DNA of 64,000 nucleotides from CBDCNH01 sp965219015 (GCA_965219015.1 CBDCNH010000011.1:186001-250000); one strand, 5' to 3'; shown: positions 1 to 8,874, numbered from the stretch's first letter. Program-made: numbers and translations. The notes: generated from the letters alone by a model not told the origin.

Positions 1-1
1 G

Positions 2-748
2 GCCGCCTTCGTCGTGCTCTACGCGCCCATCGTCACGCTCGTCGCCTATTCGTTCAACGGCGCGCAGTCGGTCGCGGTCTGGGGCGGGTTCTCGCTGCGC
101 TGGTACGTGGCGGCCTCAGCCAACACCGAGGTGCAGGACGCGGCGCTGCGCTCGCTCCTCATCGCGTCGCTCGCGGCCGGGATCGCGACCGTCCTCGCCA
201 TGCTCGCCGCCCTCGGGACCACGCGCACGCGGACGTTCCGGGGGCAGACGTTCATCTACGTGATGCTGAACCAGCCGCTGATGGTGCCCGAGATCGTGAC
301 CGCGGTGGCGCTCCTCATCTTCTTCGCCGCGATCAAGCAGGCGACGGGCTACGCAGGCCTCGGCTACCTCGTCCTCGCCCATGCCGCGTTCTGCGTGCCC
401 TTCGCGTACCTGCCGATCCGGGCGCGGCTCGAGGGCATGGACCGGAGCCTCGAGACCGCCGCCGCCGACCTCTACGCCTCGCGCTGGCGGACGTTCCGGG
501 CGGTGACGCTGCCCCTGATGCTGCCCGGCATCGTGGCGGGCGCGATGCTCGCCTTCGTCATCTCGCTCGACGACGTCATCATCACCGAGTTCGTGAAGTC
601 CGCCGGGCAGGACACGCTGCCCACCTACATGCTGGGCCAGCTCCGCCGCAACGTGACCCCCGAGGTCAACGCGATCTCGACGGCGCTCCTCGCGCTGACG
701 GTCGTGCTCCTTACGCTCTTCTTTCTCGCCACCCGCAAGCGGGGCTGA
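2..748 (+). CDS. ABC transporter inner-membrane permease, PotC/PotI type (5' partial)
   Basis: Permease subunit of a spermidine/putrescine-type ABC importer in the inner membrane. The reading frame is open to the window edge, so the N-terminus (probably 15-25 residues) is missing; the GTG at 14 lies inside the first membrane segment and is not the likely start. Hydrophobic segments recur through the protein. The cytoplasmic EAA-type loop that contacts the ATPase is visible (EGMDRSLETAAADLYAS, then RTFRAVTLPLMLPGI), matching the PotC family. The solute-binding protein follows 25 bp downstream, so this is the distal part of a binding-protein-dependent operon whose ATPase and first permease should lie upstream. 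Substrate is inferred from family only. Confidence 0.9.
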   Translation, partial: AAFVVLYAPIVTLVAYSFNGAQSVAVWGGFSLRWYVAASANTEVQDAALRSLLIASLAAGIATVLAMLAALGTTRTRTFRGQTFIYVMLNQPLMVPEIVTAVALLIFFAAIKQATGYAGLGYLVLAHAAFCVPFAYLPIRARLEGMDRSLETAAADLYASRWRTFRAVTLPLMLPGIVAGAMLAFVISLDDVIITEFVKSAGQDTLPTYMLGQLRRNVTPEVNAISTALLALTVVLLTLFFLATRKRG

Positions 749-773
749 CCCCGCGCCACCCAGGAGACATGCC

Positions 774-1796
774 ATGAAAGCAGCCATCGCCGTCATCGCC
801 GCGGGCCTCGTGCCCGCCGCGGGCTCCGCCGAAGGGGTTCTGAACTTCTACAACTGGGGCAACTACACCTCGCCCGAGCTGATCGCGAAGTTCGAGAAGG
901 CGTACGACGTCAAGGTCACGGTCACGGACTACGACAGCAACGACACCGCGCTCACCAAGATCGAGGCCGGCGGCTCGGGCTTCGACCTCGTGGTGCCGTC
1001 CGCCAACTACGTGCAGATCTACGTCGACAAGGGCCTCCTGATGCCGCTCGACCACGCCGAGTTCCCGAACTTCAAGAACGTGGCCGCGCGCTGGCAGGAC
1101 GTGCCGTGGGATCCGGGCCGCGCGCATACCGTGCCCTGGCAGTGGGGCACCACCGGCGTCGCGGTCAACCGGGCGGTCTACGGCGGCGACCCGAACACGT
1201 CGGCGATCTTCATGGACCCGCCGCCCGAGCTCGTCGGCAAGATCAACGTCGTGCCGGAGATGAACGACGTGCTCTCGCTCGCGATCATGTACGTCGGCGG
1301 CGAGCCCTGCTCGGAGGACACCGCGGTGCTGAAGAAGGCCCGCGACGCGCTGATGGCGGCGAAGCCGAAGTGGATGTCGATGGACTACGGCACCACCGAG
1401 AAGCTCACCAACAACGACTTCGCGGCCTCGGTGAACTGGAACGGCTCGACGTTCCGCGCCCGCCTCGCCAACCCCGAGATCGAGTACGGCTATCCGAAGG
1501 AAGGCTATCCGTTGTGGATGGACAGCGTCGGCATCCTGTCGGACGCGAAGAACGTCGAGAACGCGAAGCTCTTCGTGAACTTCATCATGGACCCCGAGAA
1601 CGCCGCGATGATCTCCGCCTTCGCGCGCTACGCCAACGGCATCGAGGGCTCGGAGGCCTTCATGCCCGCCGAGATGAAGACCGCGCCCGAGATCGCCCCT
1701 GCGGCCGATCTCGCGGCGAACGGCAAGTTCCTCCCCACCTGCGGGGCGAAGGCGCAGCAGTACTACACGGCGATCTGGACCGACCTCTTGAAGTGA
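774..1796 (+). CDS. Extracellular solute-binding protein, PotD/PotF family
   Basis: Periplasmic binding protein of the polyamine-type ABC importer encoded just upstream. 340 residues, with a short signal peptide (MKAAIAVIAAGLVPAAGSAEG) followed by the typical PotD/F opening LNFYNWGNYTSPELIAKFE. Further family features are YDSNDTALTKIEAGGSGFDLVVPSANYV and the C-terminal FVNFIMDPENAAMIS. The start is set by AGGAG at 762-766, 7 bp before ATG. Spermidine or putrescine is the default substrate, but roseobacter homologues also serve other amines, and an MttB-type methyltransferase lies 5 kb away. Ligand residues were not assigned. Confidence 0.9.
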   Translation: MKAAIAVIAAGLVPAAGSAEGVLNFYNWGNYTSPELIAKFEKAYDVKVTVTDYDSNDTALTKIEAGGSGFDLVVPSANYVQIYVDKGLLMPLDHAEFPNFKNVAARWQDVPWDPGRAHTVPWQWGTTGVAVNRAVYGGDPNTSAIFMDPPPELVGKINVVPEMNDVLSLAIMYVGGEPCSEDTAVLKKARDALMAAKPKWMSMDYGTTEKLTNNDFAASVNWNGSTFRARLANPEIEYGYPKEGYPLWMDSVGILSDAKNVENAKLFVNFIMDPENAAMISAFARYANGIEGSEAFMPAEMKTAPEIAPAADLAANGKFLPTCGAKAQQYYTAIWTDLLK

Positions 1797-1805
1797 CGAC
1801 CGGCA

Positions 1806-1823
1806 GGGCGGCTCCGGCCGCCC
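1806..1823 (+). terminator. Hairpin just after the ABC operon
   Basis: Perfect 7-bp inverted repeat GGGCGGC/GCCGCCC with a TCCG tetraloop, 9 bp after the binding-protein stop codon. No T-run follows, so it may be a pause, an mRNA-stabilising hairpin or a weak terminator rather than a classical intrinsic terminator. Confidence 0.4.
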
Positions 1824-1879
1824 CGCCAGGTGCCCCCGGCGCACCGGCGCAGCCCCGACCGCCCCCGCGCCGGTGCGCC

Positions 1880-2770
1880 CGCCCCTCGCCGCATGCGGTC
1901 CCGCCGCCGCGTGGGTCGGGCACCTCCCGCCGGCGCGGCGCCGCCGTCGCGTCCGGTAAACTGCGACCTAGACGCCCGGGCCCGGCGCTCGCCGGCCCGA
2001 CCTTCCGGGCGCGCCGCCGGCCGCCCCGTCGCGACGGCGCACCGAAGGCCGACGCCGCGCAGGAACGCCGGCTCAGGACCGACGCCGAATGGCACGGCGA
2101 TGCGGGGCCGCCGCCGCGTCCGGTAGGCGCTGCGCGCCGGGGCGGCTGCGTCCGTCCGGACACCGCTGCCCGCGACGGCCGAGCGCGGCGCTCGCCGGCC
2201 TGTCCTTCCGGCGGCCCCGCCGCGCCCGTCGCGACCGCGCAGCCAAGGCCGATGGCACAGCCCGGTGCCGACTCGGAGCCCCATAGTGCAATGACGCGGG
2301 ACCGCCGCCGCGTCCGGCGGTTTGCGTCCGGGCGGCTGCTTCCGTCCAAGTACCGCTGACCGGTACGGCGGGGCGCGGCGCTTGCCGGCCGGTCGTTCTG
2401 GCGCGCCGCCTGCCGGCTGACCCGGCCGGCCGCCGCGGCCCGAGCGCCCCGTGGCGACCAAGCGGCCACGGCCGACGCCGCGGTCCTGCGCCGGCTCGGG
2501 ACCGCATGGTGCGATGACGCGGGGTCGCCGCCGCGTCCGGCGGCGCCTTGCGCCGGGGCGGCTGCGTCCGTCCGGATACCGCGGACCGGGACGGCGGGGC
2601 GCGGCGCTCGGCGGCCTGTCCTTCCGGTCACCCTGCAGGGTGCCCCGGCGTAGCCGCGCAGCCCCCGGACGCAGCCCAGCGTCCGACGGCGGTGATGCGG
2701 AGCTCCCCTAGATCCGGCCGGCCGCTGCGCGCCGGGGCGGCTGCTTCCGTCCGGGAGCCGCGACCGGGTC
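1880..2770. repeat. Degenerate GC-rich tandem repeat, ~170-225 bp units, about 5 copies
   Basis: Gene-free stretch. An anchor of the form CCGCCGCCGCGTCCGG recurs at about 1941, 2107, 2302 and 2526. It is followed about 20 bp later by GCGCCGGGGCGGCTGCGTCC or close variants at about 2134, 2325, 2549 and 2730, and then by a CGGCGCTCGCCGGCCTGTCC-like block. Spacings of roughly 167, 194, 224 and 190-200 bp define a degenerate array. Long open frames occur on both strands because stop codons are rare at this GC content, but they are Arg/Ala/Pro/Gly-rich and none resembles a protein. Confidence 0.65.
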
Positions 2771-2786
2771 CGCCCGGTGCGGCGCT

Positions 2787-3041
2787 CGCCGGGATCGCCT
2801 CCGGTTGCGAGTGTTGCGGCCGTCACGCGGACCTGTCCTTCGGTCAGCCTGCAGGGTCGCGTAGCCGGGCCATCGCGCGCGGCATCGGGCCCGGCCCTCG
2901 CGCCCGGCCCTCGCGCGAGCCTCGCGCGCGGGTGCCGTCGCCGGGATCGCCTCCGTTGCGAGTGTTGCGGCCGTCACGCGGCTTCGTCGACCTTCGCTCG
3001 GGGCCATCGCGCGCGGCATCGGGCCCGGCCCTCGCGCCCGG
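2787..3041. repeat. Second tandem duplication, ~135-150 bp period, two copies
   Basis: A ~43-bp block (CGCCGGGATCGCCTCCG followed by TTGCGAGTGTTGCGGCCGTC) occurs at 2787 and again at 2939. A linked ~40-bp block (GGGCCATCGCGCGCGGCATC and its continuation) occurs at 2867 and 3001. It abuts the previous array and shares small words with it, such as a GTCAnCCTGCAGGGT block. The rest, up to the diguanylate cyclase stop at 3358, is low-complexity GC-rich sequence in which I see no gene, RNA or promoter. Confidence 0.6.
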
Positions 3042-3357
3042 GCAGCCTCGCGCGCGGGGCCGTCCCGCGGCGCCTTCGCGCGGCGTCGTCGCGTGGCGTC
3101 GGGCAGGGTCGCGCGGGGGCATCGCTCGGGGCCTTCGCGCGGTGCCGTCCCGTGGCGCCGTTGTGCGGCGGCATCGCTCGGGGCCGGTGCAGCATCGGCG
3201 GCGCGGGCTTCGGGTCGATGTCGGGTAAGCGCGGTTGGGGCGCAGTGCGGGCGCAGGGGCGCCGCGGGGGAGGCCGCCGGGGGTGCGTCGGCGGACGCGC
3301 CGTCCCGCTGCGCCGCGACCGGGGTGCTCCGGCATCGGGCCGGCGGCTGCGGGGCGC

Positions 3358-4416
3358 CTAGCGCGGCGAAGCGCGGGCCGAAGGCTCCTCCCGGGCATCG
3401 CCTGCGTCGAAATCGTGCGAATAGGCCGTCACCCGGCTGCGGCCTTCGCGCTTCGACATGTAGAGCGCCCGGTCGGTGTCGCTCAGCATCCGCGCGGGCT
3501 CCGGGCGGGCGTAGAGGTTCGACATCGTCGTGCCGATGCTCGCCGACACGCGCGCCACGGCATCGCCGAAGGGCGTCGGCTGCTCGAGGCGGGCGAGGAT
3601 GCGCGCAGCGATCGTCGCGAGCCGGTCGGGGTCGCCGAGGCCCGGGAAGATCAGCACGAACTCGTCGCCGCCGACCCGTGCGACGGTGTCGGAGGCCCGC
3701 GTCTCGGCGCGGAGCGCGCGCGCGACATGGCCGAGCACGTGGTCGCCCGCGGCATGGCCGAGCGTGTCGTTGACCTCCTTGAAGAAGTCGAGGTCGAGAT
3801 GCATCAGCCCGAACGGGATGCGCTGCTCGATGGCGGTCGCGAGCGCCTGGTCCATCGCGCGGCGGTTGCGGAGCCCGGTGAGCGTATCGGTCATCGCCTG
3901 CTCCTCGGCCTCGGCCTTGGCGCCCTCGAGGCGGTCGGCCATGTGCCGCAGCTCCTCGCGCACGCCCATGTTGGCCTCGACGAGGTAGAGCATCTCGACC
4001 GTGAGGTCGGTCGGCGCGAAGTCGGCGACGGTGAGCCGGTGGTCGCGGACGGCATCGGCCACGAGAATCCCGAACGACAGGTTCACGAGCACGCAGCCGT
4101 TCGCGCCGAGCGGCACGGCGACGCCGCGCAGGTCGGTCTTCGGCCCGGTGCGGAGCGACAGGTTGAGCCGGCCGCCGCGCTGCCGCAGGAGGTCCGCGAC
4201 CGAGGCCGCGCCGCGCGGACGGCGCAGGTCGAAGACGTCGAGGAAGTTCCGGCCCACGAGCGGGTCCGGCGCGCAGAGCTTCACGAGCGTCGGTCCCGCC
4301 CCGCGCACCGTACCGTCGGCGTCGAGCCAGAGGAACATCGGCATCAGCGCCGCCGCCGCCGCCGCGCCGAGAACAAGCGCCGTCGGGGGTGCCATCGGGC
4401 GCGCCGGGGCCGCCAT
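3358..4416 (-). CDS. Diguanylate cyclase with N-terminal HNOBA domain
   Basis: Makes cyclic di-GMP from two GTP. 352 residues from ATG at 4416, 5 bp after the stop of the H-NOX-like gene, so the two are an operon. Residues ~20-165 match the haem-NO-binding-associated (HNOBA, PAS-like) domain, with its hallmark FAPTDLTVEMLYLVEAN. A coiled linker (VREELRHMADRLEGAKAEAEEQ) leads into a GGDEF domain: DTLTGLRNRRAMD, then RVGGDEFVLIFPG with an intact catalytic GGDEF. RASD lies five residues before the GGDEF, an intact inhibitory I-site. HNOBA domains normally receive the signal from H-NOX proteins, so this cyclase is probably controlled by its neighbour. Confidence 0.9.
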   Translation of the reverse strand: MAAPARPMAPPTALVLGAAAAAALMPMFLWLDADGTVRGAGPTLVKLCAPDPLVGRNFLDVFDLRRPRGAASVADLLRQRGGRLNLSLRTGPKTDLRGVAVPLGANGCVLVNLSFGILVADAVRDHRLTVADFAPTDLTVEMLYLVEANMGVREELRHMADRLEGAKAEAEEQAMTDTLTGLRNRRAMDQALATAIEQRIPFGLMHLDLDFFKEVNDTLGHAAGDHVLGHVARALRAETRASDTVARVGGDEFVLIFPGLGDPDRLATIAARILARLEQPTPFGDAVARVSASIGTTMSNLYARPEPARMLSDTDRALYMSKREGRSRVTAYSHDFDAGDAREEPSARASPR

Positions 4417-4421
4417 GTCGC

Positions 4422-5009
4422 TCAACTCGCCCGTGCCGCCAGCTCGAAGCCGCGGCCCTCGGCGAACTCGGTGTCGAGCACGTCGATGGTGACGGTCTCG
4501 AGCCCGTCCGCGCCGCTCCGGTGGTCGAGGAGCACGAGCACGCCGTAGTCGTCGGCCATCGCGCGCAGGATGCCGACCATGACATGCCCGAAGCCCGGCG
4601 ACGGCGCGCGGCAGGTGAGCTCGAAGCGGTCGGGGCCCGCGTCCGTCAGCTCGAGCGAGGGCAGGTCGAGCTCGGGCACTGCGAGATGGCCGCGGCCCTG
4701 CAGGTCGTCGAGCGAGATCAGGAAGTCGATGAAGCTCACGCCGCCGAAGCGCAAGAGCCGCCGGAGCGCCTCGAGATTGGGGTGCGACACGAGGTAGGTG
4801 CCCATGTCCTCGAGCACGGTGTCGCGGTCGCGCCCGAGCCGCGCCGAAAGCGCATCGAGCACGGCATGGGTGATCGCGTCCTCGTAGAGCTGCATCGCCT
4901 CGAAGCTCGGCACCCGCAGGCCCGCACGCTCGGCCACGTCCGTCCAGGCGTCCGGGCCGTAGGTGTCGCGCGTGAAGCACTGGATCGATCGGTTGATGAG
5001 GCCGTGCAT
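4422..5009 (-). CDS. H-NOX-like (haem-NO-binding fold) protein lacking the haem-ligand His
   Basis: 195 residues, the usual H-NOX length, beginning MHGLINRSIQCF like the family's M(Y/H)GLIN start. ATG at 5009 is preceded by AAGGT; the open frame extends 9 codons further but without family similarity. Aligned from memory with known H-NOX proteins, LDxLHxxL at the proximal-His position reads LDDLQGRG, with Gln104 where His should be. The haem-propionate motif YxSxR reads CRAPS (Cys133, Ala135, Ser137). The protein therefore keeps the fold signature but has lost the residues that hold ferrous haem. It probably regulates the adjacent HNOBA-GGDEF cyclase; its signal is unknown. Confidence 0.8.
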   Translation of the reverse strand: MHGLINRSIQCFTRDTYGPDAWTDVAERAGLRVPSFEAMQLYEDAITHAVLDALSARLGRDRDTVLEDMGTYLVSHPNLEALRRLLRFGGVSFIDFLISLDDLQGRGHLAVPELDLPSLELTDAGPDRFELTCRAPSPGFGHVMVGILRAMADDYGVLVLLDHRSGADGLETVTIDVLDTEFAEGRGFELAARAS

Positions 5010-5072
5010 AAGATACCTTTTCGGGAGTGCCGCCACGCTACGCGCGCGCCGTTAAGAAACGAAGAATGTGGG

Positions 5073-6806
5073 TCAGGGCGCGAGGACGATCGAGACGCCG
5101 CCGATCACAAGGGTGCGAAACGGCGCGGGCTCGGTGGCGAACTTTCCGGCGGCGAGCGCGTCGAAGACGGCGGCGGCCGCGTCGGTCGCATCGAGGCGCA
5201 GCGCGTTCCAGCTCCGCAGCGTGCCGTCGGCCCGCGGAGCCAGAGCGTCGATGTAGAGGAACCCCGGCTCGAGGCACACGAGCACCATCGCCTCCGGCCC
5301 CGGCGCGTCGGTGCGGAAGTCCGCGATCACCATCGCACAGCCGGGGTTGCCCGCGGGTGTCGGCGACCGGCAGGCGCGCGACCAGTCCCGGATCTGGTCC
5401 TCGCGTGCGCCGCGGAGGATCGTCGTGGCGAAAGCGTGCCGACCGGCCGGCAGCACCGGCATCCGCTGCGCGAGATCGGCACGCAGGGCGTCGAGGTCCG
5501 TCTCCGCGAGCACGTCGCGCCGGGCCGCGAGCGCCGCGGCGAGCCGGGCGTCGCCGGCCGCGGCGCGTGCCTCGAGCGCCGCGTAGGCAGCGGCCCCCGC
5601 CCGGCCCCAGTCGTCACGGAGCGTCTCGACATCGGGCAGCGGCCCCGCGGGATCGCCGTCGAAGCGTGCGACCTGGCTCGCCGCCGAGATGCGGTTGGCG
5701 TCGAGGAGCGGCGTCAGCCACAGCGCCGCGACGGCGATGGCGGCGAGCGCCACGCCGGTGTTGACGCGCCGGAGCCGCGCCATCCAGGCGCGCCCGCCGA
5801 GCACCGACGCGACGTAGCCCGCGCCGTAGAGCAGCGTCACCGCCGCGAGGGTCGCGGCCGCGAGCCGCGCAGGCGTCCACCCGAACGCCGCGACGCGCAC
5901 GCCGATGGCCCAGACGGCGATCCCGGCGAAGCCGAGCATGACCAGGCAGAGCGCCTGCGTCGCCCGGACCATCGGCACGCCTGCCACCGCGCGCGCGTCG
6001 CCGGTGTCGACGGCGGCGCTGACGAGGGCCGCCGACACGAATGCCATCGCGAGCAGGATGCCCGCCGGCGAGAGCCCGGTCTCGAGCCGGTCCGCACCGC
6101 CCGTGACGAAGGCGCCGAGGAACACGACGCCGACCGCGAGCACCACCGGCACGAGGATCCTGAGGAGCCGCAGCACCAGCCCCGGCGAGACCACCGCCGC
6201 CATCTCGTCGATCACGGCGAGTGCGAGGCCGAGAGCGCCGCCCGTCACCGCGAAGATCGTCAGCGGCTCCCCGATCAGACGGTCGAGCGCGTCGATGCCG
6301 GAAAAGGTGAAGAGGAGGTTGGCGAGAAGGATCACCAGCCAGACCAGCCCCGCGAACGTCCAGGCCGCCGAGAACCGCAGGACGATCCCCCAGGCGGCGT
6401 CGAAGAGCGGCGGATAGAGCGGGCCTCTCGGGGATCGGCCGAGGACGATCGAGAAGGGCAAGGGCAACGTCGCCAGTACCCCGGCCGCGAGCACCGCCCA
6501 GGCGTCGTCGAGGAGACCCGTCGGCGCGTCGTAGCGCAGGCTCGCCAGCGTCACCAGCGCGGCCACGACGAGGGCGATCCCGCCGGCGCGGACGGCCGCA
6601 TCGCGCAGGCGCAGCGGACCGAGGATGGCGATCAGGGCCGCGAAGAAGACCGCCGCGGCGGCGAGCGCGAAGAGCGCCGACCGCGACGATCCGATGCGGT
6701 CCGCAAAGGTGTCGAACAAGACCCAGCAGAAGCCGCCCGCCGCCACGCCCGCGGCGGCGAAGCCGAGCCGGATGCGGCTCGGGTGGGGGGCGTGCGTCCG
6801 GTTCAT
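5073..6806 (-). CDS. DUF4153 family polytopic membrane protein
   Basis: 577 residues. About 11-12 hydrophobic segments fill residues ~15-375 (for example FAAAGVAAGGFCWVLFDTF, ALFALAAAAVFFAALIAIL, ILVPVVLAVGVVFLGAFV). A ~200-residue soluble, presumably periplasmic, C-terminal part follows. The membrane portion matches the DUF4153 family of bacterial inner-membrane proteins of unknown role. The C-terminal part has LPDVETLRDDWGRAG and a possible β-rich region but no catalytic motif I recognise. It stands alone between the H-NOX gene and the MttB-type gene, both on the same strand. Confidence 0.75.
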   Translation of the reverse strand: MNRTHAPHPSRIRLGFAAAGVAAGGFCWVLFDTFADRIGSSRSALFALAAAAVFFAALIAILGPLRLRDAAVRAGGIALVVAALVTLASLRYDAPTGLLDDAWAVLAAGVLATLPLPFSIVLGRSPRGPLYPPLFDAAWGIVLRFSAAWTFAGLVWLVILLANLLFTFSGIDALDRLIGEPLTIFAVTGGALGLALAVIDEMAAVVSPGLVLRLLRILVPVVLAVGVVFLGAFVTGGADRLETGLSPAGILLAMAFVSAALVSAAVDTGDARAVAGVPMVRATQALCLVMLGFAGIAVWAIGVRVAAFGWTPARLAAATLAAVTLLYGAGYVASVLGGRAWMARLRRVNTGVALAAIAVAALWLTPLLDANRISAASQVARFDGDPAGPLPDVETLRDDWGRAGAAAYAALEARAAAGDARLAAALAARRDVLAETDLDALRADLAQRMPVLPAGRHAFATTILRGAREDQIRDWSRACRSPTPAGNPGCAMVIADFRTDAPGPEAMVLVCLEPGFLYIDALAPRADGTLRSWNALRLDATDAAAAVFDALAAGKFATEPAPFRTLVIGGVSIVLAP

Positions 6807-6866
6807 GCTGCGCCGGACGCTACTGCGGCGCGGGTTGAAGTTGAATGAAAAATCAGCGGCCGGCGC

Positions 6867-8432
6867 TCAGAAGTCCGTCGGCGCGCCGCCCTCGGCCTTG
6901 CGGCGGCCGACGAAGTCCTCGAGCGCGCCGCGGTGCGCGTCGGGCATCGGCGGCGGCTCGAACTCGGCGAGGATCGCCTTGTAGATGCGGTGCGCGCGCT
7001 CGGCGGTCCAGACGGCGCCGTCAAGGTTCCAGGCCTCGTAGTTGCGCCAGTCCGAGGCGATCGGCGCGTAGAACGCGGAGGTGTAGCGCGCCTGCGTGTG
7101 CTTGGCCCCGAAGTAGTGCCCGTTCGGCCCGACCTCGGCGATGGCGTCGAAGGCGATGTCCTCGGGCGTGGTGGCCCAGGTCGGCGCCTCGAAGTAGCGC
7201 TGGATCATCTGCAGCACCTCGCAGTCCATCACGAACTTTTCCGGGCTCGCGATGAGCCCGCCCTCGAGCCAGCCCGCGGCGTGGTAGACGAGGTTGGTGC
7301 CCGACTGTACCGCCGCCCAGAGGCTGTTGGAGGTCTCCCACATCGCCTGCCCGTCGGGCACGTTGGCCGCGCAGACGCCCGAGGAGCGCAGCGGCAGCCC
7401 GTAGAAGCGCGCCATCTGCCCCGTCATCTGCGTGGCGCGCATGTATTCGGGCGTGCCGAAGGCGGGCGCGCCCGACTTCATGTCGACGTTGGAGGTGAAC
7501 GTGCCGATCATCACCGGGCAGCCGGGGCGGATCACCTGCAGAAGCGCGATCGCCGCGAGCCCCTCCGCGAGGCTCAGCGTCACCGCGCCCGCCATCGTGA
7601 CGGGCGCCATCGCGCCCGCGAGCGTGAACGGCGTCACCACGACGACCTGGCCCCGGCGCGCGCAGCGCATCGCGCCGTCGAGCATCGGGTAGTCGTGCTT
7701 CAGGGGCGAGACCGAGTTGATGTTGGTGTACATCCGCGGGGTCGCGTCGAACTCGTCGTGGCCGAGGCCGCCCGCGAGGCGCACCATCTCCATGACGTCC
7801 TCGACCCGCTCGGCGCCGAGCGAGTAGGCGTGGACCACCTTGTCGGTCAGCGTGAGCTTCTCGAAGAGGCAGTCGAGGTGGCGCACCGAGGCATGGATGT
7901 CCACGGGCTCGACCGGGTAGCCGCCCGCCACGTGGATGCAGTTGAAGTACTGCGTGAGACGCATGAAATTGCGGAACGTCTCGAAATCGCCGACCCGCTT
8001 GCCACGCTCGAGATCCCACGAGTTCGGCGGCGAGGAGACGTTGACGAACACCATGTGGCGACCGCCGAGCACGATCTGCCGGTCGGGATTGCGCGGCGTG
8101 ATCGGGAACGACGCAGGCGCGAGGGCCACCGCCGCCATCACGAAGTCCTCGTCCATCCGCACGTTCGTGCCCGACACGATGCAGCCCGCGTCCTTCAGGA
8201 TGCGGACCGCCTCGGGGTTCAGGAACTCGATGCCGATCTCCGACAGGACACGCATCGCGCCGCGGTGGATCGCCTGGATGCCGTCGGCGTCGAGCGGCTC
8301 GGTCGGGCGGTCGGGGTTCTCGGGGATGCGCCAGGGCATCTGCTCGATGGCGCGGGAGCCGGCGCGGTCGCGGTTGCCGGCGCGGCCGCCGTGGCGCTGG
8401 CGGCGCTCGCGCGTGGTGCTGTCGTCGGCCAT
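6867..8432 (-). CDS. Trimethylamine methyltransferase (MttB) family protein, non-pyrrolysine type
   Basis: 521 residues; MttB superfamily enzymes transfer a methyl group from a quaternary or tertiary amine to a corrinoid protein. Family features are LDADGIQAIHRGAMRVLSEIG near residue 45, NVSSPPNSWDLERGKR, VTPFTLAGAMAPVTMAGAV and the C-terminal AHRIYKAILAEFE. A strong GGGAGGA precedes ATG at 8432. The frame runs without an in-frame amber codon, so it is a pyrrolysine-free member. Such proteins act on glycine betaine or related compounds in some bacteria, and many roseobacter members are uncharacterised. No corrinoid protein gene is adjacent. The basic, Arg-rich first 30 residues are unusual. 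Confidence 0.85.
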   Translation of the reverse strand: MADDSTTRERRQRHGGRAGNRDRAGSRAIEQMPWRIPENPDRPTEPLDADGIQAIHRGAMRVLSEIGIEFLNPEAVRILKDAGCIVSGTNVRMDEDFVMAAVALAPASFPITPRNPDRQIVLGGRHMVFVNVSSPPNSWDLERGKRVGDFETFRNFMRLTQYFNCIHVAGGYPVEPVDIHASVRHLDCLFEKLTLTDKVVHAYSLGAERVEDVMEMVRLAGGLGHDEFDATPRMYTNINSVSPLKHDYPMLDGAMRCARRGQVVVVTPFTLAGAMAPVTMAGAVTLSLAEGLAAIALLQVIRPGCPVMIGTFTSNVDMKSGAPAFGTPEYMRATQMTGQMARFYGLPLRSSGVCAANVPDGQAMWETSNSLWAAVQSGTNLVYHAAGWLEGGLIASPEKFVMDCEVLQMIQRYFEAPTWATTPEDIAFDAIAEVGPNGHYFGAKHTQARYTSAFYAPIASDWRNYEAWNLDGAVWTAERAHRIYKAILAEFEPPPMPDAHRGALEDFVGRRKAEGGAPTDF

Positions 8433-8511
8433 GCCGTCCTCCCTCTCTGGCCCGAGTTGACCCGGAGCGCCGCGGTCTGGCCCGGACGGATGCGACGCGC
8501 AGGCGTCGGTT

Positions 8512-8796
8512 TCAGGTCCAGTGCGTCTGGTCCCCGCCGGGCAGGCGACGCCGGGCCTCCATCGGCGCCTCGTAGCGGAGCCGCTCGGCGTCGCAGAACG
8601 CCGTCACGGTGGCGTCGTCGCGCAGGATGAAATCGAGCACGGCGCCGAGGAACGCGGGCTCGGCGAGCCGCGCGCGCAGGTCGGCGGGGCTGGCTCCGGT
8701 CGCGGCGAGGAAGGCCGGCAGCAGCGCCTCGTCCGCCGCGATCCAGGCCAGGGCCCTAAGTGCCGTCGTCTCGGCGTTTTCCCGCTCACTGGCCAT
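8512..8796 (-). CDS. DUF3572 family small protein
   Basis: 94 residues from ATG at 8796 with GGAGCGG about 9 bp upstream; the much longer open frame on this strand is a shadow of pleD. Sequence MASERENAETTALRALAWIA, then ARLAEPAFLGAVLDFILRDD and FCDAERLRYEAP, matches the short α-helical DUF3572 family that is conserved beside pleD in alphaproteobacteria. Function is unknown. It diverges from pleD across a 78-bp gap. Confidence 0.8.
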   Translation of the reverse strand: MASERENAETTALRALAWIAADEALLPAFLAATGASPADLRARLAEPAFLGAVLDFILRDDATVTAFCDAERLRYEAPMEARRRLPGGDQTHWT

Positions 8797-8874
8797 GCCG
8801 CACCGCTCCATCCGAAAGGAATAATTAACCTTTACGGCGAAAGGATGTGCCCAACCAGACACATGGAGCGGGTC

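Noticed and set aside
1797..3400. Long open frames on both strands in the first repeat region (up to 625 codons)
   Set aside because: Arg/Ala/Pro/Gly-rich translation without domains or plausible starts; part of them is the antisense or shifted frame of the diguanylate cyclase.
6867..8432. Pyrrolysine-containing MttB
   Set aside because: The reading frame is continuous from ATG to a normal stop with no internal TAG, so it is a non-Pyl homologue.
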